From contig CAWDBS010000077.1 of assembly GCA_963800415.1 (NCBI GenBank), positions 5,025-69,024 of the forward strand: 64,000 bases of DNA. The letters run 5' to 3'. Below the pieces are notes generated by a model. The model ran no database searches, had not been told where the DNA came from, and was given only the letters and a program-made list of their open reading frames with translations. Within the stretch, counting starts at the first letter, position 1. The number at the start of each line of letters is the position of its first letter. Source of the stretch: Palsa-504 sp963800415 (GTDB taxonomy: Bacteria; Actinomycetota; Actinomycetes; Streptosporangiales; Streptosporangiaceae). A program made the translations under genes and the position numbers. This document shows, one piece after another, positions 7,718 through 16,994 of the stretch.

Positions 7718-9118
7718 ATGCTTGTCGCTGGCGTCGATTCATCTACGCAGTCCACCAAGGTGCTGCTCTGCCAGGCCGACGACGGCGTGGTCGTAGGGCA
7801 GGCCGCCGCGCCGCACCCGGACGGCACCGAGTGCGACCCGGAACTGTGGTGGCAGGCCCTAGCCCAGGCGGGAGACGGGCTGCTCGGCCGGGCCGACGCC
7901 ATCGGGGTGGCAGCGCAGCAGCACGGCATGGTGGTGGTGGACGAGGCAGGCCGGGTGATCAGGCCCGCCCTGCTCTGGAACGACGTGCGCTCGGCGCCGC
8001 AGGCGGCGGCCCTGATCGCCGAGATGGGCGGCCCCGGGCGCTGGGCGCGGCTGACCGGGAGCGTCCCGACGGCCTCGTTCACCGTCACCAAACTGCGCTG
8101 GCTGGCCGAACACGAACCGGATGCCGCCGCCCGGACCGCGCACGTGATGCTCCCGCACGACTGGCTGACCTGGCGGCTGGGCGATCGGGCGCACGAGCCC
8201 ACCACCGACCGCGGCGACGCCTCCGGCACTGGTTACTTCTCCCCCGCCACCGGGCGCTGGCTGCCGGAGATGGCCGAGGCGGCGCTGGGCAAGCCGGCCG
8301 GGCTACCGCGGCTCGCCGCCCCGGCCGAGATCGTCGCCCGCACGCCGGGCGGCGCGGCGCTGTCCGCCGGAACCGGGGACAACATGGGCGCCGCGCTCGG
8401 CCTGGGCCTCGGCCTGGCTGAGGTGGTCGTCTCGATCGGCACCTCGGGCACGGCGTACGCGGTCGCGGCCGAGGCCGCCGCCGACGACTCTGGCGCCGTG
8501 GCCGGCTTCGCCGACGCCACCGGGCGGTTCCTGCCGCTGGTAGCCACGATCAACGCGGCTCGGGTGCTGACAGTCACGGCCCGGATGCTCGGCACCGACG
8601 CCGACGGCCTGTCCCGGCTGGCCCTGGCCGCGCCCCCCGGGGCGCAGGGCCTGACCCTGCTGCCCTACCTGGACGGCGAGCGCAGCCCGAACCGGCCCGG
8701 CGCGAACGGCGTACTGCGCGGCCTGACTAGCGCCAACAGCACGCAGGAGAATCTCGCCCGGGCCGCGGTCGAGGCGGTGCTCTGCTCGCTCGCGGACGCC
8801 ATCGACAACCTGGCCGACTGCGGCATCATCGCGCAGCGGGTGATCCTCATCGGCGGTGCCGCCCGGTCCGAGGCGGTGCGCAGGATCGCGCCGGTGATCT
8901 TCGGGGTGCCGGTGACGGTGCCCGAGCCCGCGGAGTATGTCGCGCTCGGCGCGGCCCGCCAGGCCGCCTGGGCGCTGTGCGGCGCGGCCGAGGCACCCGC
9001 CTGGCCGCTCGCGGGGACCAGCGCGGAGTACACCGCCGAGCCGGTCCCGCTGGTCCGCGAGCAGTACGCGGCCCTGCGCGACGCCACCGCCAGTTGGTCC
9101 GGTGCCGGGGCTTCATGA
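7718..9118 (+). CDS. xylB: Xylulokinase (FGGY family)
   Basis: 466 residues. N-terminal phosphate loop VDSSTQSTKVL, substrate segment AQQHGMVV and ALLWNDVRS, second-domain signature SIGTSGTAYAV, and LLPYLDGERSPNRPG, which is typical of xylulokinase. The enzyme phosphorylates D-xylulose with ATP to feed the pentose phosphate pathway. ATG at 7718 follows GGGGAG by six bases. Xylose isomerase follows on the same strand, so the two make a D-xylose pathway. A 53-bp palindrome covers its stop codon. Confidence 0.95.
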   Translation: MLVAGVDSSTQSTKVLLCQADDGVVVGQAAAPHPDGTECDPELWWQALAQAGDGLLGRADAIGVAAQQHGMVVVDEAGRVIRPALLWNDVRSAPQAAALIAEMGGPGRWARLTGSVPTASFTVTKLRWLAEHEPDAAARTAHVMLPHDWLTWRLGDRAHEPTTDRGDASGTGYFSPATGRWLPEMAEAALGKPAGLPRLAAPAEIVARTPGGAALSAGTGDNMGAALGLGLGLAEVVVSIGTSGTAYAVAAEAAADDSGAVAGFADATGRFLPLVATINAARVLTVTARMLGTDADGLSRLALAAPPGAQGLTLLPYLDGERSPNRPGANGVLRGLTSANSTQENLARAAVEAVLCSLADAIDNLADCGIIAQRVILIGGAARSEAVRRIAPVIFGVPVTVPEPAEYVALGAARQAAWALCGAAEAPAWPLAGTSAEYTAEPVPLVREQYAALRDATASWSGAGAS

Positions 9119-9166
9119 TCCTGGCCAGAAATGGGCGTTATCTGCCCAAAACTGGCCACGATCATG
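9114..9166. promoter_or_regulatory. 53-bp imperfect palindrome between xylB and xylA
   Basis: Outer arms CATGATC / GATCATG, then TGGCCAG / CTGGCCA, then TGGGC / GCCCA, with a seven-base centre GTTATCT. The xylB TGA stop lies inside the left arm. It can fold as a long hairpin in RNA. It may be a terminator or processing hairpin, an operator, or a copy of a dispersed palindromic repeat. There is no T-run behind it. Confidence 0.8.
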
Positions 9167-9231
9167 GACCGGGCCTCGAGGGGCGGGTGGGAGGATGGGA
9201 GGGATAAGGGGTGCGACAGGAAGGACCGCTG

Positions 9232-10395
9232 GTGAGCACGGATTACGTTCCCGCGCGTGAGGATCGCTTCTCGTTCGGCATCTGGACGGTGGGCTGGCAG
9301 GGAGTGGATGTGTTCGGCTCGGCGGTGCGGCCGCCCATGCCCGCTGAACGCGCCGTGTACAAGCTGGCCGAGCTCGGCGCCTACGGGGTGAACTTCCACG
9401 ACAACGACGTGTTCGCCTTCGACGCCACCCCGGCCGAGCGGGACGAGCGTATCGGCGCGTTCCGCAAGGCGCTGGCCGAGACCGGGCTGGTCGTGACCAC
9501 CGCGACCACCAACCTGTTCGGCCACCCGATGTTCCGGGACGGGGCGTTCACCGCCAACGACCGCCAGATCAGGCGGTTCGCGCTGGCCAAGGTGATGCGC
9601 AACCTCGACCTGGCGGCGGACCTCGGCGCGAAGACCTACATCTTCTGGGGCGGGCGCGAGGGCGCGGAATCGGGGGCCGCCAAGGACATCAGGGCCGCGC
9701 TCGACCGTTACGCCGAGGGCCTGAACCTGCTGTGTGCGTACGTGCGCGAGCAGGGCTACGACATCAGGTTCGCGATCGAGCCGAAGCCGAACGAGCCGCG
9801 CGGGGACATCTTGCTGCCCACGGTGGGGAACGCGCTGGCGTTCATCAACTCGCTCGAGCACTCCGAGATGGTCGGGGTCAACCCGGAAATCGGGCACGAG
9901 GAGATGGCCGGGCTGAACTACGCGCACAGCATCGCCCAGGCGCTGTGGCACGGCAAGCTGTTCCACATCGACCTGAACGGCCAGCACGGGCCGCGGTACG
10001 ACCAGGACCTGCGGTTCGGCGCCGGGAACGTGCGCGGCGCGTTCTGGGTGGTGGACACCCTCGAGGCCGGCGGGTACGACGGCCCGGTGCACTTCGACTA
10101 CAAGCCGCCGCGGACCGAGGACGACGAGGGCGTCTGGGTGTCCGCGGCCGCGTGCATGCGCAACTACCTGATCCTGCGGGCCAAGGTGCGGGCGTTCCGG
10201 GCCGACCCGGAAGTGGCCGAGGCATTGCGCGCCTCGGGCGTGGATCAGCTCGGCTCGCCGACGCTGGATCCCGGCGAGACCTGGCGCGACGTCCGCGAGC
10301 CGCGAGCCGACGTGGCCACGCTGGCCCAGCGCGGCCTGGCCTACGAGCACCTCGACCAGCTCGCGCTCGAGCACCTCTACGGCGTCCGGCCTTAG
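9232..10395 (+). CDS. xylA: Xylose isomerase
   Basis: About 387 residues, matching actinobacterial xylose isomerases (about 388). WTVGWQG opens the barrel; catalytic H56 lies in NFHDND, and the metal/lysine site is IEPKPNEPRGD (E183, K185). GHEEMAGLNY and HFDYKPPRTEDDEGVW are also typical. It interconverts D-xylose and D-xylulose. GTG at 9232 is chosen because AGGAAGGA precedes it by six bases; an in-frame GTG at 9211 is possible. The stop overlaps the convergent DedA-like gene by three bases. Confidence 0.95.
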   Translation: MSTDYVPAREDRFSFGIWTVGWQGVDVFGSAVRPPMPAERAVYKLAELGAYGVNFHDNDVFAFDATPAERDERIGAFRKALAETGLVVTTATTNLFGHPMFRDGAFTANDRQIRRFALAKVMRNLDLAADLGAKTYIFWGGREGAESGAAKDIRAALDRYAEGLNLLCAYVREQGYDIRFAIEPKPNEPRGDILLPTVGNALAFINSLEHSEMVGVNPEIGHEEMAGLNYAHSIAQALWHGKLFHIDLNGQHGPRYDQDLRFGAGNVRGAFWVVDTLEAGGYDGPVHFDYKPPRTEDDEGVWVSAAACMRNYLILRAKVRAFRADPEVAEALRASGVDQLGSPTLDPGETWRDVREPRADVATLAQRGLAYEHLDQLALEHLYGVRP

Positions 10396-11219
10396 GCCGG
10401 ATCGCTCTCTTCCGCGCGGGCGAGGCCGGCTTCGCGGGCGGTGCGGGCCTCGCGGGCGGTGCGGGCCTCGCGGGCGGTGCGGGCCTCGTGGGCGGTGCGC
10501 ATCATGTGGCGCTGGGAGCGCACCTGGAAGATGATGATGACCGCGATCAGGCCGAGTGAGATCCACAGCCCGTAGTGCGAGATGCTCTGCGCCACGACCA
10601 CCGCGTGGTGGCCGAGTTCGTAGCCGAGGCCGACCAGCATGCCGGCCCACAGCAGCGAGCCGATGATGTCCAGGATGATGAAGGTCAGCAGCCGCATCCC
10701 GGCCCAGCCGGCGATGACGAAGATGATCGCGCTGGGGATGGGCAGGAACGGCGAGATCACCACGGCGGGCCAGGTGAACTTGCGGCCCCACCGATGCACC
10801 CGGCTCATGTATTTGGCTCCGCGGTTGCGCCGGCCGGACAGCAGCGCGATGACGCGCTCGCCCCACAGGCGCCCCGCCCACCAGTAGAGCGGATCGAACT
10901 TCATCAGCCCGGGGATGGCGGCCAGCAGCACCACGATCAGCGTCCCGTGCCCGATCCGGGCGAACGCCGCGGCGGAGACGATTCCCTCGGTGCTCCCGTT
11001 CAGCAGCACGAGCCCCACCGGGTGGGTGCCGACCAGGGAGGCACGGAACGGCAGCGCCGCCCAGTAGAAGATGCCGCTGAGCGTGATGCCGGCCCAGCAC
11101 AAGATGTCGGCCCGCCGAGGCTTGCCGGCCCACGGAACCCGCGGGTCGTCAAACGCGGGCCGCTGCTGCCCCCCGTCGGCGGCGACCCTTACCGGCTCCG
11201 CCACCGCCTCGTCATCCAC
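10392..11219 (-). CDS. DedA/VTT-domain membrane protein
   Basis: 275 residues. Several membrane helices (about residues 40-65, 93-115, 150-200, 215-240). The segment FTWPAVVISPFLPIPSAI with the following FVIAGWAGM is the DedA/VTT (SNARE-associated) signature region. The family is linked to lipid scrambling and membrane homeostasis. The cytoplasmic C-terminus carries a repeated heptad-like ARTARE sequence from an 18-bp DNA repeat. Upstream it opens with a hydrophilic 35-residue leader. The stop overlaps that of xylA. Confidence 0.8.
   Translation of the reverse strand: MDDEAVAEPVRVAADGGQQRPAFDDPRVPWAGKPRRADILCWAGITLSGIFYWAALPFRASLVGTHPVGLVLLNGSTEGIVSAAAFARIGHGTLIVVLLAAIPGLMKFDPLYWWAGRLWGERVIALLSGRRNRGAKYMSRVHRWGRKFTWPAVVISPFLPIPSAIIFVIAGWAGMRLLTFIILDIIGSLLWAGMLVGLGYELGHHAVVVAQSISHYGLWISLGLIAVIIIFQVRSQRHMMRTAHEARTAREARTAREARTAREAGLARAEESDPA
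10434..10499. repeat. 18-bp tandem repeat in the DedA-like gene
   Basis: Three exact units of GCGGGCGGTGCGGGCCTC plus a partial fourth with one change. It encodes ARTARE repeats on the minus strand. In-frame period. Confidence 0.95.
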
Positions 11220-11273
11220 CCAGACACGCTACAACGAATCACGGGTAATTCCATCTTCGGCGGGACCTACGAG

Positions 11274-12092
11274 ATGATGACCCACGTGAACGACGATCCT
11301 TTCGCCGCCGCGGCAGCCAGCGCCGACCGCCTGACCGCCCTGGCCGGCCCGCACGACGCCGCCGTGGTCCTCGGCTCGGGCTGGACCCCGGCCGCCGATG
11401 CGATCGGCGCGGCGAAGACCGACATCCCGCTGGCCGAACTCGGCGGGTTTCCCGCCTCGACCGTACCGGGGCACGCGCCGACAGTCCGTTCGGTGGCCGC
11501 GGGGCCGCTGCGGGTCCTGGTGTTCCTCGGCCGGGTGCACCTGTACGAGGGGCTGTCCCCGGCCGCCGTGGTGCACGGGGTCCGGACGGCGGTGTCGGCG
11601 GGCTGCCGCACGGTGGTGCTGACCAACGCGGCCGGCGGCATCAGGGCCGGGCTCAGCGTCGGCGAGCCGGTGCTGATCAGCGATCACCTCAACCTGACCG
11701 GCAGGTCCCCGCTGGCCGGGCCGCCTCCTGCGGGCCAGCGGTTCGTGGACCTGACCGACCTGTACTCACCGCGGCTGCGGACGCTGGCCCGCGAGGCCGA
11801 CCCGAGCCTGGCCGAGGGGGTCTACGCGATGATGCCGGGCCCGCACTACGAGACCCCGGCCGAGATCACCATGCTCGGCCGGCTGGGCGCCGACCTGGTC
11901 GGGATGTCGACCGGCCTGGAGGCGATCGCGGCCCGCCACCTGGGCGCGGAGGTGCTCGGCATCTCCCTGGTGACCAACCTGGCGGCGGGCCTGGCCGGGC
12001 ACGGCCTCAGCCACGCCGAGGTGGTCGAGGCGGGCCGGGCCTCGGCCAGCCGGATGGGCGCCCTGCTGGCGGCGATCCTGCCCCGGGTCTAA
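11274..12092 (+). CDS. Purine nucleoside phosphorylase (trimeric type)
   Basis: 272 residues. Phosphate loop GSGW at 34-37, PGH at 65-67, NAAGGI at 118-123, GPHYETPAE at 189-197 and GMST at 210-213 are the hallmarks of the trimeric PNP/MTAP family. It cleaves purine (deoxy)nucleosides with phosphate to base and (deoxy)ribose-1-phosphate. The start is one of two adjacent ATGs (11274, 11277); longer readings upstream run antisense through the DedA-like gene. Deoxyribose released here could feed the deoC operon at 18-21 kb. Confidence 0.93.
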   Translation: MMTHVNDDPFAAAAASADRLTALAGPHDAAVVLGSGWTPAADAIGAAKTDIPLAELGGFPASTVPGHAPTVRSVAAGPLRVLVFLGRVHLYEGLSPAAVVHGVRTAVSAGCRTVVLTNAAGGIRAGLSVGEPVLISDHLNLTGRSPLAGPPPAGQRFVDLTDLYSPRLRTLAREADPSLAEGVYAMMPGPHYETPAEITMLGRLGADLVGMSTGLEAIAARHLGAEVLGISLVTNLAAGLAGHGLSHAEVVEAGRASASRMGALLAAILPRV

Positions 12093-12099
12093 CCCGGGT

Positions 12100-13203
12100 C
12101 TAACCCGGTAACGCGGGGCCCGCCAGCCCCAGGTGGTCGGCGAGTACCGCATGGTGGTCGGTGCCGTCCAGCGGGTCGGCGTGCACGCTGGCCGAGGCGA
12201 GCCGGGGGATGGCGTGGATCAGCGCGTGCTCGGCGCTGACCGCGATGTCGTGTGCCTGGACCAGGGAGCTGGCCGGGTCTACCGAGATCTCGCACTCCGC
12301 GCGGAGGGTGCGGCCGACCCAGCGGAGCCGGACCCGCCCGGCGGCCAGCACGCCCTGCGTGGCCCGCAGGGTCGCCTCGGCCTGCTCGGTCAGCGCCGGG
12401 TCCACGCTGTCCATCAGCCGCCGGCCGACCTCGCGGGCCGCCTGCCAGCCCACCGCCAGGATGGCTGCCGTGATGAGCAGGCCCACCACCGGGTCGGCCC
12501 AGCGCCAGCCGATGGCCACCCCGCCCGCCCCGGCGAGCACGGCCAGCGAGGTGAACCCGTCCGTCCGGGCGTGCAGGCCGTCGGCGACCAGCGCGGCCGA
12601 GCCGATACGGCGCCCCGTCCTGATCCGGTAGCGGGCGACCAGTTCGTTGCCGGCGAAGCCGAGCGCGGCCGCGATGGCGACGGCGGGCAGGTGGGTGACC
12701 GGGTGCGGGTGCAGCAGCCTGCTGACGGCGGCGTACGCGGCCGCGGCCGAGGAGAGCACGATCACGGCCACGATGACGATGCCGGCCATATCCTCGGCCC
12801 GGCCGTAGCCGTAGGTGTAGCGGCGGGTGGGGCGCCGCCGGCTGAGCAGGAACGCGATGCCGAGCGGCACCGCGGTCAGCGCGTCGGCCGAGTTGTGCAG
12901 CGCGTCGCCGAGCAGCGCGACCGAGCCGGACAGCGCGACCACCACCGCCTGCGCGAGCGCGGTCGCGGCCAGCCCGGCCAGCGAGATCCACAGCGCCCGC
13001 AGGCCCTCGGCCGAGGATTCGAGTACCGGGTCGACGGCGCGGTCGTGATCGTGTGAGTGCGGTCCGGCCGCATGCCTGATGCGCGCCCAGAGCCCCCGGT
13101 GCTCGTGCTCGTGCGGGTGGCCGTGCTCGTGCTCGTGGTGGTCATGACCGTCCCCGTGATCGTGCTGGTGACCGCCGGCGCCCGGGCGCTGCTCACTGCT
13201 CAT
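12100..13203 (-). CDS. Cation diffusion facilitator (CDF) metal exporter
   Basis: 367 residues. The N-terminal 50 residues are a His/Glu/Asp-rich metal-binding tail (HDHHEHEHGHPHEHEHRG). Six membrane helices follow. HNSAD in helix 2 and the later helix 5 (LHARTDGFTSLAVL) carry the CDF zinc-site pattern. A cytoplasmic C-terminal domain closes the protein. It probably exports Zn(II) or a similar divalent ion using the proton gradient. Convergent with the nucleoside phosphorylase gene (7-bp gap). No metalloregulator gene is adjacent. Confidence 0.92.
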   Translation of the reverse strand: MSSEQRPGAGGHQHDHGDGHDHHEHEHGHPHEHEHRGLWARIRHAAGPHSHDHDRAVDPVLESSAEGLRALWISLAGLAATALAQAVVVALSGSVALLGDALHNSADALTAVPLGIAFLLSRRRPTRRYTYGYGRAEDMAGIVIVAVIVLSSAAAAYAAVSRLLHPHPVTHLPAVAIAAALGFAGNELVARYRIRTGRRIGSAALVADGLHARTDGFTSLAVLAGAGGVAIGWRWADPVVGLLITAAILAVGWQAAREVGRRLMDSVDPALTEQAEATLRATQGVLAAGRVRLRWVGRTLRAECEISVDPASSLVQAHDIAVSAEHALIHAIPRLASASVHADPLDGTDHHAVLADHLGLAGPALPG

Positions 13204-13280
13204 CCTCCCAGCATGACCCGGAAAACCCGTTGCAGCACATCGACATCAGCCACCCGCGCGCGGCTGCGAACGGCTCGCAG

Positions 13281-13355
13281 CTACGACCCGGCCAGTTCGC
13301 CGGCCAGCAGGGCGAGCTCGGCCCGCGAAGTGATCCCGCACTTGCGTGCGCCACG
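13281..13355 (-). pseudogene. Possible remnant of a LuxR-type HTH C-terminus
   Basis: A short minus-strand reading ends KCGITSRAELALLAGELAGS then stop. This resembles the last helix of a LuxR-family DNA-binding domain (normally ...LGVRSRAELA...). No intact upstream part exists. Low confidence because the match is about 20 residues. Confidence 0.3.
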
Positions 13356-13464
13356 ACAGCAACGGCGCGTCCCTGACGCATGGCGCTGGCCGCCGCGGTG
13401 GCGGTGTTCTGCTACCTGGCCGCGATCTTCGCCCTGGGGAGCCACGCTGACGGATAATCGGATC

Positions 13465-14517
13465 ATGGGCGACGGGGAAAGGCTGGCGACACCTCAGACG
13501 GCCGAACGGATGGGGGCGGCTGCCTCGGCGTTCCTGGGGGCGCTGACCGCGGGTCAGCGGGAGCGGGCCTGTTACGCGTTCGGCTCTGACGACGACCGGC
13601 GCGACTGGTCGTTCCTGCCCGCGCGGGACCGGGACGGGCTGCCGATCGGCGCCCTCGACGAGGAGCAGCGCAGGCTCGCGCACGAGCTGATCGTGACCGG
13701 CACGAGCATGCCCGCGTACACGAAGGTCGTGTCGGTGATGGCCATGGAGCACGTGCTCCGGGCGCTGGCTACAGGGCTGGCCGATCTGTTCAACCCCGAG
13801 CGGTACTGCTTCAAGGTGTTCGGCTCGCCGGGCGACCAGGCGTGGGGCTGGCAGTTCGCCGGGCATCACGTGTCACTCAACTTCACCGTGGTGGACGGCA
13901 GTTACGTCTCCCCCACCCCGTGCATGCTGGGCGTCCAGCCCGCGTCTTACGGGCTGCTCGCGCCGCTGGCGGATGACGAGGAACTCGGCTTCCGGCTGGT
14001 GAACTCGCTGGACGCCGCCCAGCGGCGCGCCGCGATCATCCATCACCGGCCGCCGCCCGATCTGGCCGCCCGGATGGTGGCCCGTCTGAGCGAGACCGAG
14101 CGGCCCGACGCCGTGTTCGCGCCCGAGCCGGACTACGTGATCAGCGAAGACGAACGGGACATCCTCAGCTACGTCCGGTCCAGCCCCAAGGGCGTCCCGG
14201 CGTCCGGGCTGGGCCGGCCGCAGTTCGATTCGCTCGCAGCCCTGGTCGGGGCGTTCGTGCGGCGGCTGCCCGACGAGGTGGCCGGGGCGCAGCTGCACGA
14301 CCTGGAAGGCGCCGGCATGGACAACCTCACCTTCGCCTGGGCGGGCGGCACGTCACCCGGGGAGCGGCATTACTACCGGGTCCAGGGACCGACGCTGCTC
14401 ATCGAGCACGACAACACCCAGGGAAACGGCACCCACATCCATTCGGCGTGGCGGAACCCGGCCGATGATTTCGGCGACGACGTGCTCGCGGCGCACTACC
14501 GTGCGCACCACGCCTAG
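13465..14517 (+). CDS. DUF3500 family protein
   Basis: 350 residues from the ATG at 13465 (MGDGERLATPQTAERM). Conserved stretches include DDRRDWSFLP, FGSPGDQAWGWQFAGHHVSLNF and IEHDNTQGNGTHIHSAWRNP. I recognise the overall pattern as DUF3500. The His-rich blocks (FAGHHVSLNF, NGTHIHS) suggest a metal site, but activity is unknown. No signal peptide. Codons upstream of 13465 lose bias, so a longer start is rejected. Confidence 0.85.
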   Translation: MGDGERLATPQTAERMGAAASAFLGALTAGQRERACYAFGSDDDRRDWSFLPARDRDGLPIGALDEEQRRLAHELIVTGTSMPAYTKVVSVMAMEHVLRALATGLADLFNPERYCFKVFGSPGDQAWGWQFAGHHVSLNFTVVDGSYVSPTPCMLGVQPASYGLLAPLADDEELGFRLVNSLDAAQRRAAIIHHRPPPDLAARMVARLSETERPDAVFAPEPDYVISEDERDILSYVRSSPKGVPASGLGRPQFDSLAALVGAFVRRLPDEVAGAQLHDLEGAGMDNLTFAWAGGTSPGERHYYRVQGPTLLIEHDNTQGNGTHIHSAWRNPADDFGDDVLAAHYRAHHA

Positions 14518-15536
14518 AGCTCGCAGGTGATTAACCCGTAGCTTCGCGTTCCGGCTGTCATTGTTGTGGTATGCGAGTTGCGGAGGGGTTTGAGGAGTCG
14601 CTGTCGGCGAAGTTCACGGTGCTGTTCCCGCACCTGGATGAACGGCAGCGCCGCCGCTGATGGGGGCCGAGGCTCGGGCGCTGGATCACGGCGGGATGAG
14701 GGTGGTGGGGCGGGCCGCCGGGGCGCGTGAGGCGACGGTGGCGCTAGGCGTGACCGAGCGGGATTCCGGCGAGGAGCCGCTGGGCCGTGCCCGTCGGCCG
14801 GGCGGGGGGCGCAAGCGGGTGGCTGACCTGGACGCGGGGCTACGGCCTGCGCTGTTGGCTTTGGTCCAGCTGGGCAGCCGGGGTGATCCGATGTCGCCGC
14901 TGCAGTGGACGACGAAGTTGACCCGCCACCTAGCCGCCGAGCTGACCCGGCAGGGCCACGAGGTTTCGGCTGACACGGTGGGTGATCTGCTGCGGGAGGA
15001 GGGTTTCAGCCTGCAGGGCAACGCCAAGACCATCGAGGGCCGCCAGCACCCGGACCGGGACGCCCAGTTCCGTTACATAAGCGACCAGGTTGCCGCGCGC
15101 CTTGCCGCCGGCCAGCCGGTGATCAGCGTCGACACCAAGAAGAAGGAGAAGGTCGGCAACTTCGCCAATAACGGAGCGGAGTGGGAGCCTAAAGGCCATC
15201 CGGTCCAGGTGAACGACCACGACTTCCCCGACAAGAAGCTCGGCAAGGCGGTCCCGTACGGGATCTACGATGTGGCGGCCAATACCGGCTGGGTGAACGT
15301 GGGCACCGACGGCGACACCGCGGCGTTGGCGGTCGAGTCGATCCGCCGATGGTGGCAGGCGGTCGGCTCGCCCGGCTACCCTGCGGCGGACGGGCTGCTG
15401 ATCACTGCCGATGCCGGGGGATCCAACGGTTACCGCACGCGCGCCTGGAAGGCCGAGCTAGCGGCGCTAGCTGCCGAGACCGGGCTGGACATCACGGTGT
15501 GCCACTTCCCGCCCGGGCACCTCCAAGTGGAACAAG

Positions 15537-15753
15537 TGCGCATGACCTGGCGGCCACCCCGGAGTGATGAAATGCCCTCAGCGGCTCGCCGGGCGCGGTC
15601 GCCGTCTCGATACTGGAGCGCTGACAGTCCGCAACAAGTTTGGTGCAGGACCCGCGGGACCTGGGATTGTCGCTGCGAGCACGAACCCCAGATTCGGTTA
15701 GTCACCAGGTCCTCCCCGGTGGGTCGTCTCGGGAACCCATCGGAGGAGGAGAC
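15537..15753 (+). ncRNA. Candidate bridge RNA region of the IS110 element
   Basis: Non-coding left end of the element, upstream of the transposase start. In IS110-group elements this segment encodes the bridge RNA that pairs with donor and target DNA. Self-complementary stretches (GGACCCGCGGGACC; ACCAGGTCCT) are visible. AACAAG at 15633-15638 equals the six target bases left of the insertion. This is inference from family knowledge; no structure was computed. Confidence 0.35.
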
Positions 15754-16994
15754 ATGGAACAGATCCACGACCGGGTCGCTGGCCTGGATGTGCACCGGGA
15801 CGAGGTTGCGGTGTGCGTGCGCAGGCCGGGACCGCGCGGCGGCGTGCAGACCGAGAAGGCGCGGTTCAGCACCACGTCCGGCGGGCTGGCCGCGATGGCC
15901 AGCTGGCTGGCGGAGTGCGAGGTCAGCCTGGCCGCGATGGAGGCGACCGGGGTGTACTGGAAGCCGGTCTACTACGCGCTCGAAGGCCGCTTCGAGCTGT
16001 GGCTGTGCAACGCGCATCACGTCAAGAACGTCCCGGGCCGCAAGACGGACATGTCCGATGCCGAGTGGCTGGCCGACGTGGCCGCGCACGGCATGGTGCG
16101 GCCCAGCTTCGTGCCGCCGCCGGCGATCCGCGAGCTGCGGGAGCTGACGCGCTACCGCAAGACCCAGATCGACGTCCGGGCCGCCGAGATCGCCCGGCTG
16201 GAAAAGGTGCTCCAGGACGCCGGGATCAAGCTGACCTCGGTCGCCTCCAAGGTGCTGACCCAGTCTGGGCGGGCGATCATCGAGGCCCTGAGCGCCGGGC
16301 AGCGCGACCCGCGCGCGCTGGCGCGAGCTGACCAAGCGCAAGCCCGGCCGAAGATCCCGCAGCAGTGACCGTAGGCAGCGGCCCGGCGATGTCGGCGCGC
16401 ATCACGCTATCGTCGCGGCCTGCATCCTGGGAAAGCTGGATTTGCTGGTCGCGACGATCGCCGGGCTCGACGAGCAGGTCATCGCCCGGGTGACGCAGGG
16501 CTACGAGCCGGCCGCCCGGCTGCTAGCAGATGTCCCCGAGCTGGAGCGGCGAAGCACGGAGGTCATCATCGCCGAGACCGGCGAGGACATGGCCGGTTCC
16601 CGAGTCCGGGACAGCTGGCGTCGTCGGGCGGGCCTGTGCCCGGGCAATGCCGAGTCGGCCGGCAAGCGCCGCCGGGTCGGCCACCACGCCGGGCAACCAG
16701 TGGCTGCGCCGCACAATGGTGGAGTCGGCCCGGGCCGCGGCGCGGACCAAGGGCAGCTACTTCGGCGCCCAGTACCGGCAGATAGCCCGCCGCCGGGGCC
16801 CGAACAAGGCCGCCGTCGCGGTCGCGCACAGCCTCCTCGACGTGATCTGGCACATCCTCACCACCGGTGAGGTATTCACCGACCTCGGCGCGGACTACTT
16901 CACCTCCCGCTACGACAAGGAGCACCAGGCCCGCCGCCTGATGGGCCAGCTGGAGAAGCTCGGCTTCACCGTCCAGCTCACCGAAGCCGGGTAA
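15754..16994 (+). pseudogene. IS110-family transposase, frameshifted
   Basis: Three frames carry one IS110 transposase. 15754-16368 has the DEDD RuvC-like part: VAGLDVHRDEV, AAMEATGVYW and TDMSDAEWLADVAAHG. The second frame (about 16430-16690) has ELERRSTEVIIAETGEDMAG and LCPGNAESAGKRR from the Tnp_20 part, with a small double shift inside. The third (about 16690-16994) has NQWLRRTMVESARAAARTKG and ends LGFTVQLTEAG. At least three indels make it inactive. GGAGGAGGAGAC sits just before the ATG. Confidence 0.88.

Noticed and set aside
8665..11133. An 822-codon open frame on the minus strand across xylA and part of xylB
   Set aside because: It is antisense to two well-recognised genes and reads as Arg/Pro/His/Gly-rich sequence typical of high-GC shadows.
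10575..11273. N-terminal extension of the nucleoside phosphorylase
   Set aside because: Extension lies antisense to the DedA-like gene; known phosphorylases start close to 11274.
14655..14662. Programmed -1 frameshift in the ISAzo13-type transposase
   Set aside because: The family is usually one frame, there is no slippery heptamer, and the gene has other indels, so mutation is simpler.
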